Shown: positions 36,498-45,071 of the stretch, in pieces
Position numbering within the stretch: position 1 is the first letter of the stretch
Layout of the letters: every line of letters begins with the position of its first letter
NCBI RefSeq assembly: GCF_900104355.1
Contig: NZ_FNIY01000003.1
Coordinates: forward strand, 496,001 to 560,000
DNA: 64,000 bases
Direction: 5' to 3'
From: Phyllobacterium sp. OV277
GTDB lineage: Bacteria > Pseudomonadota > Alphaproteobacteria > Rhizobiales > Rhizobiaceae
Program-made: the position numbers and the translations under genes
Notes under the pieces: generated by a model
What the model was told of the DNA's origin: nothing
What the model saw: the letters and a program-made list of their open reading frames with translations, nothing else
Databases searched by the model: none

Positions 36498-36911
36498 ATG
36501 AGCAAGATGATATTTGTGAACCTGCCCGTGCGCGATCTGGCCGCGGCAACTGCATTCTATGTTGCGCTGGGCGGTGAGGTAAACCCGCAATTCTCGGATG
36601 AACGCTCGACATCGGTGATGCTGTCGGACGTCATCGGGATCATGCTATTGACCCATGAGCGTTACAGTGAATTCACCAAGCGCCCGATCGGCGATGCCCG
36701 TCGCGAGAGTCAGGCCCTGATCGCGCTTAGTGTCGAAACGCGCGATGCGGTGGATGCAACGCTGGCGAAAACAACGGCTGCTGGCGGCCGTGCCGATCCC
36801 AATCCGGCGCAGGACCACGGCTTCATGTTCAGCCGCAGCGTTGAAGACCCTGATGGAAACGTCTGGGAGGTCATGTGGATGGACATGTCCGCCTTTGCCC
36901 AGACGGCCTGA
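36498..36911 (+). CDS. VOC (glyoxalase/bleomycin-resistance fold) protein
   Basis: A 137-residue vicinal oxygen chelate protein: IFVNLPVRDLAAATAFYVALG, then SVMLSDVIGIMLL and SVEDPDGNVWEVMWMD. The last motif carries the conserved Glu of the metal site. The ATG at 36498 follows AAAGGAGG by 5 bases. Substrates range from methylglyoxal adducts to antibiotics and cannot be chosen here. The MarR gene beside it likely controls it. Confidence 0.88.
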   Translation: MSKMIFVNLPVRDLAAATAFYVALGGEVNPQFSDERSTSVMLSDVIGIMLLTHERYSEFTKRPIGDARRESQALIALSVETRDAVDATLAKTTAAGGRADPNPAQDHGFMFSRSVEDPDGNVWEVMWMDMSAFAQTA

Positions 36912-36928
36912 TCAATCATTGGCATATT

Positions 36929-36964
36929 AAAGGGCGTCCAGATCTTTCCGGGCGCCCTTTTTCA
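36929..36964 (+). terminator. intrinsic terminator after the VOC gene
   Basis: AAAGGGCG/CGCCCTTT (8 bp) encloses a 16-base loop and runs into TTTTTC. The convergent GFA gene stops at 36966. Confidence 0.78.
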
Positions 36965-36965
36965 T

Positions 36966-37379
36966 TCAAGCAGGAGGCATTCTGTCGAATTTAGGCACGG
37001 CCGGGTCGAGATGATCCCAGACAAATCCCGCTGCCGTCCAGGAAACCAGTTGCGGTTTATAGCGGCTTGGATCATCGAGGCTTGCGGGCGTGACGATGAA
37101 CACGTCAGGCATATCAGGAAATGTCATATAGACGGACGAACCGCAGGTCGGACAGAAGGCGCGTCGCTTCACGGTTCCGCCATCGCCGACGGTCTGCCAC
37201 TGCGATACGTCGCCTTCAACCTTCACTTGTGCCGCCACAAAAGTCAGGTGCGATTGATGTCCGGTGCCGCTATCGTGCTGACACTGGCGGCACTGACAGT
37301 CAACCATGACAGCCGGTTCACCTGAAATCTCGTAACGGATTGCGCCACAGGCGCAACCACCGGTATAGGATTTGCTCAT
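36966..37379 (-). CDS. GFA (glutathione-dependent formaldehyde-activating) family protein
   Basis: A 137-residue zinc protein with the GFA cysteine pattern: GGCACGAIRYE, CQCRQC and FCPTCGSSVY. Most members are not formaldehyde enzymes and act on unknown adducts. It lies 36 bases after the SRPBCC gene and so probably belongs to the ArsR-SRPBCC-GFA operon. Confidence 0.9.
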   Translation of the reverse strand: MSKSYTGGCACGAIRYEISGEPAVMVDCQCRQCQHDSGTGHQSHLTFVAAQVKVEGDVSQWQTVGDGGTVKRRAFCPTCGSSVYMTFPDMPDVFIVTPASLDDPSRYKPQLVSWTAAGFVWDHLDPAVPKFDRMPPA

Positions 37380-37415
37380 ATTCCTCTCCCCAAATTGATA
37401 TGATTGATGTGATCG

Positions 37416-37880
37416 TCAGTCCTGCTCATCGGCGATCGTGCCGATGCGCGGGAGAATCTTTCTCCAGCCCTCGCTCATATTCTTGAGCGCCGTGTCGTTC
37501 TTCGGCAGCACGAAGCCGGAATGAACAAGGCGCAGGCGCGTGCCTGTCTCTGCCTTGGACAAGGTGAAGGTGACCACCGTTTCCAGCTGTGAGCCATAGC
37601 CGTCATTGCCCGCATGACCGCCCTTCCACGCATAGGCAAGCCGCTCATTCGGCACGACTTCCAACACCTCGCAGTGGATAGTGCCATCCCATACACCTGC
37701 CGGTTTCGTCTGAAACGTGAACTGATTGCCAGCTACAGGCTCAAATCCCGCAGGTTCCATCAACCACCGGCTGATCAAATCGCCCGATGTCAGTGTTTTC
37801 CAGATCATCTCCGGGGCGTGTGGAAAGATTTCGTCGACGACGATGGCCTGCGTATCGGACTTTACTACAGCTTGGTTCAT
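37416..37880 (-). CDS. SRPBCC (AHSA1-like) protein, second copy
   Basis: A 154-residue START-like protein (VDEIFPHAPEMIWKTLTSGDLISRWLM, then VPNERLAYAWKGG and MSEGWRKILPRIG). It overlaps the ArsR gene by ATGA. It is only distantly like the SRPBCC protein at 31831, so the two modules are not a recent duplication. Confidence 0.9.
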   Translation of the reverse strand: MNQAVVKSDTQAIVVDEIFPHAPEMIWKTLTSGDLISRWLMEPAGFEPVAGNQFTFQTKPAGVWDGTIHCEVLEVVPNERLAYAWKGGHAGNDGYGSQLETVVTFTLSKAETGTRLRLVHSGFVLPKNDTALKNMSEGWRKILPRIGTIADEQD

Positions 37881-38206
37881 GGGTCGATTTCCTTCAGCAA
37901 GGTTCTAAGGTCCGCAAACCGCTCACGCCAGAAGACGCCGTAATGGCTCATCCAATCAACCAGCGGCTCCAATCCCTCAGGCTGGGCACGATAATAGACA
38001 TTGCGGCCCTCAGGACGCTCGGCGACCAAACCCGCCTGTTTCAGGGATTTGAGATGCTGGGAAATGGCGCCCTGTGTCACGCCACTTCCCCGTGTCAGTT
38101 CAACCACACTGATCTCATCGGATTTAACGATCCGCTCAAACACCGCCCGTCTTGTCGGATCGGCGAGCGTGCGCATGACGGTCGTGATGGTGGCAACTTC
38201 AATCAT
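37877..38206 (-). CDS. ArsR-family regulator, second copy
   Basis: A 109-residue winged-helix protein (MRTLADPTRRAVFERIVKSDEISVVEL, helix TQGAISQHLKSLKQAGLV, wing PEGRNVYYRAQPEGL). It lacks a metal motif. It starts a three-gene unit with SRPBCC and GFA genes. Two tandem palindromes lie just upstream. Confidence 0.9.
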   Translation of the reverse strand: MIEVATITTVMRTLADPTRRAVFERIVKSDEISVVELTRGSGVTQGAISQHLKSLKQAGLVAERPEGRNVYYRAQPEGLEPLVDWMSHYGVFWRERFADLRTLLKEIDP

Positions 38207-38214
38207 GAAGACAA

Positions 38215-38248
38215 ATTAGTACAGGCTAATCAATTAGTCAATACTAAT
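38215..38248. promoter_or_regulatory. tandem operator of the second ArsR module
   Basis: Two inverted repeats share the ATTAG half-site: ATTAG-TACAGG-CTAAT (38215-38230) and ATTAGT-CAAT-ACTAAT (38233-38248). They lie 9-42 bases before the ArsR start, where bound protein would block transcription. Confidence 0.6.
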
Positions 38249-38262
38249 CTATTTATCTGCTC

Positions 38263-39156
38263 TCAAGCCTCAAAATAACCCGCATGGGCAAGGTCTGTGA
38301 ACAGGTCCGGCTGTTTCGGCTGCCAACCCAGCAACGCCTGGGTGCGTTCACTTGAGGCCAGCGCATTCATCGCGGCGAAATTTGCAAACCAGCCAAAGTG
38401 AACCTTGGCCTCTTCTGAGGATTTGGCCACAACGGGCACGTTCAAATGATGGCCAATCAGCGTCGCAATATCCTTGAGCAAAAGCCCCTCTTCACTCACC
38501 GCGTGATACCGCTCCCCTATGGCAGCCCGTTCAAACGCAAGCCGGAAGAGAGAGGCAGCGTCCAGCCGGTGCACCGCAGGCCAGCGATTGAGGCCCTCCC
38601 CCACATAGGCAGATACGCCCGTCTCACGCGCAAGGTTGATGAGATGCGGAACGAAGGCATGATCGCCGCGGCCGTGAACCGACGGAGGAAGACGGACAGT
38701 TGAGGCGTGCACGCCGCGCACCGCCAACGCGATGGCTGTTGCTTCCGACGCGCGGGGATAGGCAGTTGACGGTGGGACCGGCATATCTTCTTCCGTCCCG
38801 ATAGGCCCCTGCGCCAGAATCGCCAACCCTGAAGTGACGACCAAGGGCCGGTCCGAGCCCTCAAGCACTGAGCCAAGTGTTTCAATCGCACGCCGGTCCA
38901 TTTCGCAATTCTCCGCGAATTTCGAAAAGTCGTGGTTAAAGCCCGTATGGATTACGCCGTCAGAAACGGCAGCACCCGTGCGCAGGCTTTCGAGATCGTT
39001 GAGATCACCCGGATGCGCTTGAGCGCCCATTGATGCAAGCGATCTGGCGGCCGCATCCGTGCGCACAAGACCAAGAACCTGATGGCCGGCGTTAATGAGT
39101 TCCTGAACGACGGCAGAACCAACGAAACCTGTGGCTCCGGTAACAAAAACACGCAT
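38263..39156 (-). CDS. NAD-dependent epimerase/atypical SDR
   Basis: A 297-residue extended [23 protein letters not shown] (GxxGxxG, 7-13), [11 protein letters not shown] and VTSGLAI. The usual YXXXK is replaced by YPRASE, as in a known group of NmrA/epimerase-like SDRs, so the acid-base lysine is missing. It ends 56 bases before the ArsR start and is divergent from an AraC-type gene. Confidence 0.85.
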   Translation of the reverse strand: MRVFVTGATGFVGSAVVQELINAGHQVLGLVRTDAAARSLASMGAQAHPGDLNDLESLRTGAAVSDGVIHTGFNHDFSKFAENCEMDRRAIETLGSVLEGSDRPLVVTSGLAILAQGPIGTEEDMPVPPSTAYPRASEATAIALAVRGVHASTVRLPPSVHGRGDHAFVPHLINLARETGVSAYVGEGLNRWPAVHRLDAASLFRLAFERAAIGERYHAVSEEGLLLKDIATLIGHHLNVPVVAKSSEEAKVHFGWFANFAAMNALASSERTQALLGWQPKQPDLFTDLAHAGYFEA

Positions 39157-39279
39157 TTATTTCTCCTTACTTTCATTTCACGACCGCAGTCGCAGCCCGT
39201 GTGAAGAAAATAAGCGATTGAGAAAATACGATCTATGCTGTAAAATCCGCATTATCTTTGCAATCGTCCGGAATCAACC

Positions 39280-40260
39280 ATGGATCCACTCTCAGACGTG
39301 CTGTCGGTGCTGAAACCGCACAATTACATGTCCGCTGGCTTTGATGCTGGTGGAGACTGGTCGATCGCGTTTCCTGACCAGCATGGCAGTATCAAATGCG
39401 GCGCCGTGGTATCAGGCTATTGCTGGCTTTCGGTGGAAGGGTTTGCCGGGGCCGTACGCCTCGACGCGGGAGACTGCTTCCTGTTGCCCCACGGGCGACC
39501 TTTCCGCCTCGCGAGTGACATCACACTATCTCCGGTTGAGGCCAGCACAGTTTTTTCTACTGCGCGTAGTGGTGTTGTTGTCCTGCACAATGGCGGCGGG
39601 GATTGTTTTATGGTCAGCAGCCGCTTTGCCCTTTCAGGCAATTATGCCGACCTCCTGTTACGGATGCTGCCGTCCATCGTCCATATCCACAAGGATTCAG
39701 ATGTGGCGGCGCTCCGCTGGCCGGTGGAGCGGATGATGCAGGAATTGCGCGAACGGCAGCCGGGTGGTTTTCTGATCGTGCAACACCTTGCCCATATGAT
39801 GCTCATTCAGGCGTTGCGGCAGCATCTGAAGGAAGGATTAAATGGAGGCGTTGGCTGGATCTTTGCCCTTGCGGACAAACAGATGGGCGCGGCGATCACG
39901 GCCATGCACGAGGACCCGGCGCATCGCTGGACATTGCAGTTGCTGGCCGACCGCGCAGGCATGTCCCGCTCAACCTTTGCCCTGAAATTCAAGGAGGCTG
40001 TCGGGAAAGCGCCGATGGAATACCTTACGCGCTGGCGCATGGTGCTTGCCGCAGATCGGCTGGAAAACTCCGGCGATCCCGTTTCCGCTATTTCCCTATC
40101 GCTGGGTTACGAATCCGAAAGCGCCTTCAGCACCGCCTTCAAAAGGACCATGGGCTGTTCGCCGCGGCAATATGGCCGTGGCCGAAAACCGATTTCCGCT
40201 TCGAACAAGGAACGCGGAGCCGCCTATATCAATCAGCCCGAACCTCTCGCGGCTGAATAG
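39280..40260 (+). CDS. AraC-family regulator with cupin-like sensor
   Basis: A 326-residue protein. The N-terminal part (about 30-110, WLSVEGFAGAVRLDAGDCFLLPHGRPF) is a cupin_6-type domain. The C-terminal part (about 205-300) has two HTHs, WTLQLLADRAGMSRSTFALKFKEA and ISLSLGYESESAFSTAFKR. It probably activates the divergent SDR gene in response to a small ligand. Confidence 0.9.
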   Translation: MDPLSDVLSVLKPHNYMSAGFDAGGDWSIAFPDQHGSIKCGAVVSGYCWLSVEGFAGAVRLDAGDCFLLPHGRPFRLASDITLSPVEASTVFSTARSGVVVLHNGGGDCFMVSSRFALSGNYADLLLRMLPSIVHIHKDSDVAALRWPVERMMQELRERQPGGFLIVQHLAHMMLIQALRQHLKEGLNGGVGWIFALADKQMGAAITAMHEDPAHRWTLQLLADRAGMSRSTFALKFKEAVGKAPMEYLTRWRMVLAADRLENSGDPVSAISLSLGYESESAFSTAFKRTMGCSPRQYGRGRKPISASNKERGAAYINQPEPLAAE

Positions 40261-40288
40261 TCGCGGCTTGCAATATCCCGCCGAGCCT

Positions 40289-41029
40289 TCAAAGCACATA
40301 TCCACCATCAATGGTCAGGCTGGCGCCGGTCATATAGGCAGATTCGTCGCTGGCCAGATAAGCAACCAAGCCCGCGATCTCATGCGGTTGGCCAACACGC
40401 CCGAGGGGAACCAGAGATTTCACCCTCTCCAGATGATCGGCTGTCATGTCCGTCTCGGTAGGCCCCGGCTGAACATTGTTGACAGTGATTGCACGCGGCG
40501 CGAGATCAAGCGCGATCCCCTTCACCATGGTCGCCACGGCTGCCTTGGTCATCGAATAGACACTGGAGCCGGGAAAACCGGTGCGAATGGCGGTGTTGCT
40601 GCCGATGGTGATAACGCGTCCGCCATCGGTGAGCCGAGGCGCAGCCGCCTGAATTGCCACGAACACGCCGCGCACGTTGACATCAAGCATGTGATCGAGT
40701 TCCTCAAGGCCGAAAGTTTCGACGGAACCCAAGCGCAGAACACCGGCATTGACGACGATGATATCGAGCCGGCCAAACCGGTCGACGGCCTGCGCAACGG
40801 CATTCTGAATCGCCCCGGCATCGGCACTGTCTGCCTTTATGGCCAGAGCCTTGCGGCCAATCGCTTCAACAGCTTCGACGGTTTCTGCTGCCTTGTTTTC
40901 CGCGGATGCATAGGTCAGGACGACATCCGCACCATCTTCGGCCAAACGGCGGACAATGGCTGCGCCAATCCCGCGAGATCCGCCGAAAACCATCGCCACC
41001 TTACCCAACAATTTGAAATTCTCACTCAC
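40289..41029 (-). CDS. SDR family oxidoreductase
   Basis: A 246-residue classical SDR: VFGGSRGIG (cofactor), NAGV, SSVYSMTKAAV with the catalytic Tyr and Lys, and VQPGPTETDM. The GTG at 41029 is preferred because GGAGAG lies 4 bases upstream; the ATG at 41041 lies inside the TetR operator and has no site. Related to FabG-type ketoreductases; substrate unknown. Same strand as, and 70 bases downstream of, the TetR gene, and apparently its target. Confidence 0.88.
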   Translation of the reverse strand: MSENFKLLGKVAMVFGGSRGIGAAIVRRLAEDGADVVLTYASAENKAAETVEAVEAIGRKALAIKADSADAGAIQNAVAQAVDRFGRLDIIVVNAGVLRLGSVETFGLEELDHMLDVNVRGVFVAIQAAAPRLTDGGRVITIGSNTAIRTGFPGSSVYSMTKAAVATMVKGIALDLAPRAITVNNVQPGPTETDMTADHLERVKSLVPLGRVGQPHEIAGLVAYLASDESAYMTGASLTIDGGYVL

Positions 41030-41039
41030 AACTCTCTCC

Positions 41040-41064
41040 ATTATTGACTGATTGATCCATAATT
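41040..41064. promoter_or_regulatory. TetR operator at the SDR gene
   Basis: ATTATTGA-N8-TCCATAATT. Read in reverse it becomes AATTATGG-N9-CAATAAT, matching the site at 41700. It lies 11 bases before the chosen SDR start. Confidence 0.65.
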
Positions 41065-41099
41065 AGGCAAGCAGATGCGCCTTCGTGTTCAGATGGCGC

Positions 41100-41684
41100 T
41101 CAATCTATTTTAAGTCTGTCCACGGCGAAGTGTGCGAGGGCGTGCAAGGCATCAACACCCGCGCCGCTACGTGCGGCAAGCTGCAATCCGGTCATCGTCA
41201 TCTGGATGAAGCTGGCCGCATCCTCGACGTTCATAGCCAGATCGATCTCACCTCGGGCCTGGCCTTCGTGCAGACGCTCAACCAAAGAGGAAAAGAGAAC
41301 GGGTACGACTTTAGCCCGAAGCTCTACAAGGGCAGGATCACCAGTACCAAACTCGCTGGCGGCACCCACTCCCATGCACCCCATGGCTCGCTGACCATCG
41401 TCTTCGGCGATCAAGCCAAGCAGCAGCGCTTCAATCCCGGCCAGAGGCGATGACGGGCCTTTCAGCCGTTGCAGATGACCCGACGTGGTGCCCCGCTGAT
41501 AGCGTTCCAGCGCCTCAAGATAGAGCGCCCGCTTGTCACCAAAAGCATTATACAGGCTTTGCCGGCCGATCCTCATCGCGACGAGAAGGTCTTCCGTCGA
41601 GGTCGAAGCATAGCCTTTCGCCCAGAAAACGCGCGTAGCGCGCTCCAGTGCCAACTCCCGATCGAATTCCCTTGGTCTTGCCAT
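41100..41684 (-). CDS. TetR-family regulator
   Basis: A 194-residue TetR protein (MARPREFDRELALERATRVFWAKGY, recognition region STEDLLVAMRIGRQSLYNAFGDKRALY) of the AcrR/YxaF-like group with Cys/Met-rich core (RAMGCMGVGAASEFG). The ATG at 41684 gives the usual start. Matching operators lie at its own promoter and at the downstream SDR gene. Confidence 0.9.
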   Translation of the reverse strand: MARPREFDRELALERATRVFWAKGYASTSTEDLLVAMRIGRQSLYNAFGDKRALYLEALERYQRGTTSGHLQRLKGPSSPLAGIEALLLGLIAEDDGQRAMGCMGVGAASEFGTGDPALVELRAKVVPVLFSSLVERLHEGQARGEIDLAMNVEDAASFIQMTMTGLQLAARSGAGVDALHALAHFAVDRLKID

Positions 41685-41699
41685 GATAAGTGGATTAAC

Positions 41700-41725
41700 A
41701 ATTATGGACTGATTAATCAATAATT
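41700..41725. promoter_or_regulatory. TetR operator at its own gene
   Basis: AATTATGGACTGATTAATCA followed by ATAATT. It has the same AATTATGG and TCAATAAT ends as the site at 41040-41064, with a different centre. It lies 16 bases before the tetR ATG. Confidence 0.65.
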
Positions 41726-41830
41726 TGCTGCCCTCCCCCTCCACTATCGATCACATCCACTCATATCGAGCTTGTTCTTAATGATTGTGCCGGGGCAACA
41801 GTCAATTATCTCGACCCGGTCGACCGGCCT

Positions 41831-42397
41831 TCAGTTGAATTGGATGATCCTGTTCAGGTTGGGATTTGGATTTACCGCGGCACGGATTCGGGCAGCCACG
41901 TTCGGCGCCACGGTTTTCAAATAGTTTGGATTCTGCATGTAAGTCCGAATGGCTTCCGCCATCAATTCTGCCTGCGCGTCGGCGCCGAAACAACCCCTCT
42001 GTTCAGGCCCGAAGTCTCGATATTCAAGCCTATCCGATGGATCAACATCGCGATTAACCTGTCTTGCTTTATTCAGCTCGGGATTGTTGCAATCATTGTA
42101 CACGTGCCGAAGTTCATCATTGATACCGTCCTGATTGATCGCCGATATCATTTCATCCGAGTCATTGCGGCACGGCTGGCCCGCTCTGTGGTCTATGATG
42201 TGTCCTAGCATATGGACCCAAATACTGCTGACTGACTTGGCATCAAATTGGTGCAAACAATCAAGTTGCCGCCGAAAGGGGCAGTTAGGGAAGAGGTATT
42301 GACCTTCGGCAGATTCAAAGAACGCGCGGAGGTGTTCACCTTCGGCAGTTTCAAAGAACGCGAGGATGTGCTCCCCCTGCGCATCATCGTTTGCCAT
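41831..42397 (-). CDS. hypothetical protein, degenerate zincin-like
   Basis: A 188-residue protein of unknown function. Residues 8-35 hold two and a half copies of a GEHLxAFFExAE unit. At 62-66 HMLGH stands where a zincin would have HEXXH, so the catalytic Glu is replaced by Met, with Asp69-His70 following. The C-terminal part (about 140-188, ADAQAELMAEAIRTYM, then NPNYLKTVAPNVAARIRAAV and IIQFN) recalls C-terminal domains of polymorphic toxins and phage proteins, with a possible third ligand at Glu144 or Glu148. GC content looks lower than in the neighbours. It has a good GGAG site. It may be an inactive toxin or immunity-like remnant. Confidence 0.55.
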   Translation of the reverse strand: MANDDAQGEHILAFFETAEGEHLRAFFESAEGQYLFPNCPFRRQLDCLHQFDAKSVSSIWVHMLGHIIDHRAGQPCRNDSDEMISAINQDGINDELRHVYNDCNNPELNKARQVNRDVDPSDRLEYRDFGPEQRGCFGADAQAELMAEAIRTYMQNPNYLKTVAPNVAARIRAAVNPNPNLNRIIQFN

Positions 42398-42558
42398 ACT
42401 CTTGCTCCGTGTTGAACACCCCGAACAGCACCAGATAACTCATCACTCGACCTAACGAGTTAAGGTGCTTGTTGAATCTCGTCGATTACTCTCATCAGCG
42501 GACTGATCGCTCCTCAATCATTTTAAGAGACGTGCGCTTCAGAAGACAACCGACAGCC

Positions 42559-44121
42559 TCACTCCCACTCGATTGTACCCGGCGGCTTCGACGTCACGTC
42601 ATAGACGACGCGGTTGATGCCCTTGACTTCATTGATGATGCGGGTGGCCGCCTGACCGAGGAAGCTCATGTCGTAGTGATAGAAATCCGCAGTCATACCA
42701 TCAACAGACGTGACCGCACGCAGGGCACAGACGAACTCATAGGTCCGGCCATCGCCCATGACGCCGACGGTCTGCACCGGTAGCAACACAGCAAAAGCCT
42801 GCCAGATCACATCATAGAGACCGGCCTTGCGGATTTCATCGAGATAGACAGCATCGGCTTCACGCAGAATTTCCAGCTTTTCGCGGGTGATACCGCCGGG
42901 GCAACGGATGGCAAGGCCGGGACCGGGGAACGGATGACGGCCAATGAAGCTATCGGGCAAGCCGAGTTCCTTACCGAGAACGCGTACTTCGTCCTTGAAC
43001 AGTTCGCGCAGCGGCTCGACCAGCTGCATGTTCATGCGTTCAGGCAGACCACCGACATTGTGGTGTGACTTGATCGTTACCGAGGGGCCACCGGTGAAGG
43101 AAACGCTTTCGATCACATCAGGGTAAAGCGTTCCCTGAGCGAGAAATTCCGCACCGCCAAGCTTCTTGGCTTCTTCTTCAAAGACTTCGATGAAAAGACG
43201 GCCAATGGTCTTGCGCTTCTTTTCCGGATCGGATTCACCTTCCAGCGCGCCGATGAAGCGATCCTGTGCATTCACCAGAATGAGCGGCAGGTTGTAATGT
43301 TCACGGAACATGGCAACCACATCGGCGGCCTCATTCTTGCGCATCAGGCCATGGTCAACGAGGATGCAGGTCAGCTGATCGCCGACGGCTTCGTGGATAA
43401 GCAATGCGGCAACGGAAGAATCAACGCCACCTGAAAGCGCACAGATAACCTTCTTGTCGCCAACCTGTTTGCGGATCGCCGCAACCGCCTGTTCGCGATA
43501 GGCGGACATGGTCCAGTCGCCCTTGATGCCAGCAATGCGATGCACGAAATTCTGCAAAAGCTTGGCACCATCGGGCGTGTGCACGACTTCCGGATGGAAC
43601 TGTACGGCGTAGAATTTCTTGGCTTCGTTGGCGATGGCCGCAAAAGGTGCGCCTGTCGATGTACCGACAACCTTGAAACCATCGGGAATGGACACGACTC
43701 GATCGCCATGGCTCATCCAGACCTGATGCCGTGTCCCCTTGGCCCAGACGCCGTCAAACAGGGCGCATTCTTCCTGAATATCGAGGAACGCACGACCGAA
43801 CTCGCGATGATGGCCGCTTTCAACCTTGCCGCCAAGCTGCGCGCACATGGTCTGCTCGCCATAGCAAATGCCCAGAACCGGAATACCCGCATCAAACACA
43901 CCCTGCGGTGCGCGCGGGCTGCCGATATCAACGGTGGAATGCGGACTGCCGGAAAGAATGACTGCCTTCGGCTGAATACGCCTGAATGCTTCGTCTGCCG
44001 ATTGGAAAGGAACGATCTCGGAATAGGCACCAGCTTCGCGCACGCGACGTGCAATCAGCTGCGTTACCTGGCTGCCGAAATCGACGATGAGGACTGTATC
44101 GGAATGAGTGGGAGTGTTCAT
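42559..44121 (-). CDS. guaA: GMP synthase (glutamine-hydrolysing)
   Basis: A 520-residue enzyme that aminates XMP to GMP. The N-terminal class I glutaminase has the Cys in GICYGEQTM and a late FHPEV His-Glu pair. The ATP pyrophosphatase part has the P-loop [14 protein letters not shown], and the C-terminal dimerisation domain ends KPPGTIEWE. Between it and the upstream nucleosidase gene lies a 304-base gap with palindromic repeats. guaB is about 9 kb away. Confidence 0.98.
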   Translation of the reverse strand: MNTPTHSDTVLIVDFGSQVTQLIARRVREAGAYSEIVPFQSADEAFRRIQPKAVILSGSPHSTVDIGSPRAPQGVFDAGIPVLGICYGEQTMCAQLGGKVESGHHREFGRAFLDIQEECALFDGVWAKGTRHQVWMSHGDRVVSIPDGFKVVGTSTGAPFAAIANEAKKFYAVQFHPEVVHTPDGAKLLQNFVHRIAGIKGDWTMSAYREQAVAAIRKQVGDKKVICALSGGVDSSVAALLIHEAVGDQLTCILVDHGLMRKNEAADVVAMFREHYNLPLILVNAQDRFIGALEGESDPEKKRKTIGRLFIEVFEEEAKKLGGAEFLAQGTLYPDVIESVSFTGGPSVTIKSHHNVGGLPERMNMQLVEPLRELFKDEVRVLGKELGLPDSFIGRHPFPGPGLAIRCPGGITREKLEILREADAVYLDEIRKAGLYDVIWQAFAVLLPVQTVGVMGDGRTYEFVCALRAVTSVDGMTADFYHYDMSFLGQAATRIINEVKGINRVVYDVTSKPPGTIEWE

Positions 44122-44237
44122 GGCGGGCCTTTAAAGCAATTGCTGAGTCGATGCAATGGGTCACCCCACCACACATCGATGCGGATTTGATTTGTTCACA
44201 ATTTGGGTGGGATTGATCTTGTGGTTGGTGGTGCCCC

Positions 44238-44351
44238 CTCTCCGTCATCCTCGGGCTTGACCCGAGGACCCATGCGAAGAGCCGCTGTAGCCATGCTCGT
44301 TTGAGCATCTTAGTCGTGGGTCCTCGGGTCAAGCCCGAGGATGACGGAGAG
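44238..44351. repeat. palindromic repeat with 35-bp perfect arms
   Basis: The arms CTCTCCGTCATCCTCGGGCT... (44238-44272) and their exact inverse (44317-44351) face each other across 44 bases that hold a smaller stem (ATGCTC-GTTT-GAGCAT). It is in the 304-base gap between guaA and the nucleosidase gene, which otherwise shows no gene. Such GTCATCCTCGGGCTTGACCC elements recur in many alphaproteobacterial genomes. Confidence 0.85.
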
Positions 44352-44368
44352 TGGGTGTCTTTGCATCC

Positions 44369-44406
44369 TCACTCTCCCTCATGGTTGTTATGTCGAACCA
44401 CGCACG
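44369..44406. repeat. single arm of the GGTTCGAC repeat family
   Basis: CACTCTCCCTCATGG...TGTCGAACCACGCACG matches the arms at 16819, 49584 and 52501. No opposite arm is seen here. Confidence 0.55.
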
Positions 44407-44425
44407 AAGCACATTTCACAAAATA

Positions 44426-45070
44426 TCAGAGAACGATCTTCCCACCCGCAATCGCTGCCCCCATGGCCTCAACAGCCAGAGCGAGCTTTTCATCGATCAC
44501 GTGCAAATATTCAGTCCAGTCGCCCACATGGCGCAGTTCTGCGGCGCCGTCGGAAATGCCGCGCAGTCCGATCAGCGGCAGGCCGAAACGCTGGCAGGCG
44601 CGCAGGATGGCAAACGTTTCCATCTCAACCATATCCGCATCGATCAGGTCGTAGGCGCTGCCCGAGACGATGTTCGCGCCGGTTGAAAGTGATGCTTCTT
44701 TGACACCCGGAATACGCAGCGGCAAAGGCACGGTCACCGGCAGATCGAGAAAGGGCGTGGCACCTTTGGTAAAACCAAGCGGTGAGGCATCCATATCGCG
44801 ATAGGACACGCTTATTGCCTGATAGACTTCGGTCTGCTCCAGTGTGCGCGACCCGGCAGAGCCGAGGGACACAACGAGATCGGGAACAATGCCGTCCTTT
44901 TCCAGCGCCGCAAGATTGGCGGCGAGGCTGACGGCTGCTTCCACCGGGCCGACGCCGGTGATCAGCGGCCGGAACAGCCGTTGCAGGTGGTGCCCATATT
45001 CCGCATCCACAGCCATGACAAAAAGCACTTGCTTGCCACCAACGGCGGCCAGTTCATAGGGCAAACTCAT
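44426..45070 (-). CDS. 5'-methylthioadenosine/S-adenosylhomocysteine nucleosidase-like
   Basis: A 214-residue PNP/UDP-family nucleosidase: LFVMAVDAEYG, ITGVGPVEAA, SLGSAGS and the late ISDGAAE with the proton-donating Asp. The VEMETFA motif replaces the usual VEMEG/A. It would split MTA or SAH into adenine and a thio-sugar. It starts 1 base from tspO within the rsmB-tspO unit. Confidence 0.85.
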   Translation of the reverse strand: MSLPYELAAVGGKQVLFVMAVDAEYGHHLQRLFRPLITGVGPVEAAVSLAANLAALEKDGIVPDLVVSLGSAGSRTLEQTEVYQAISVSYRDMDASPLGFTKGATPFLDLPVTVPLPLRIPGVKEASLSTGANIVSGSAYDLIDADMVEMETFAILRACQRFGLPLIGLRGISDGAAELRHVGDWTEYLHVIDEKLALAVEAMGAAIAGGKIVL

Positions 45071-45071
45071 A

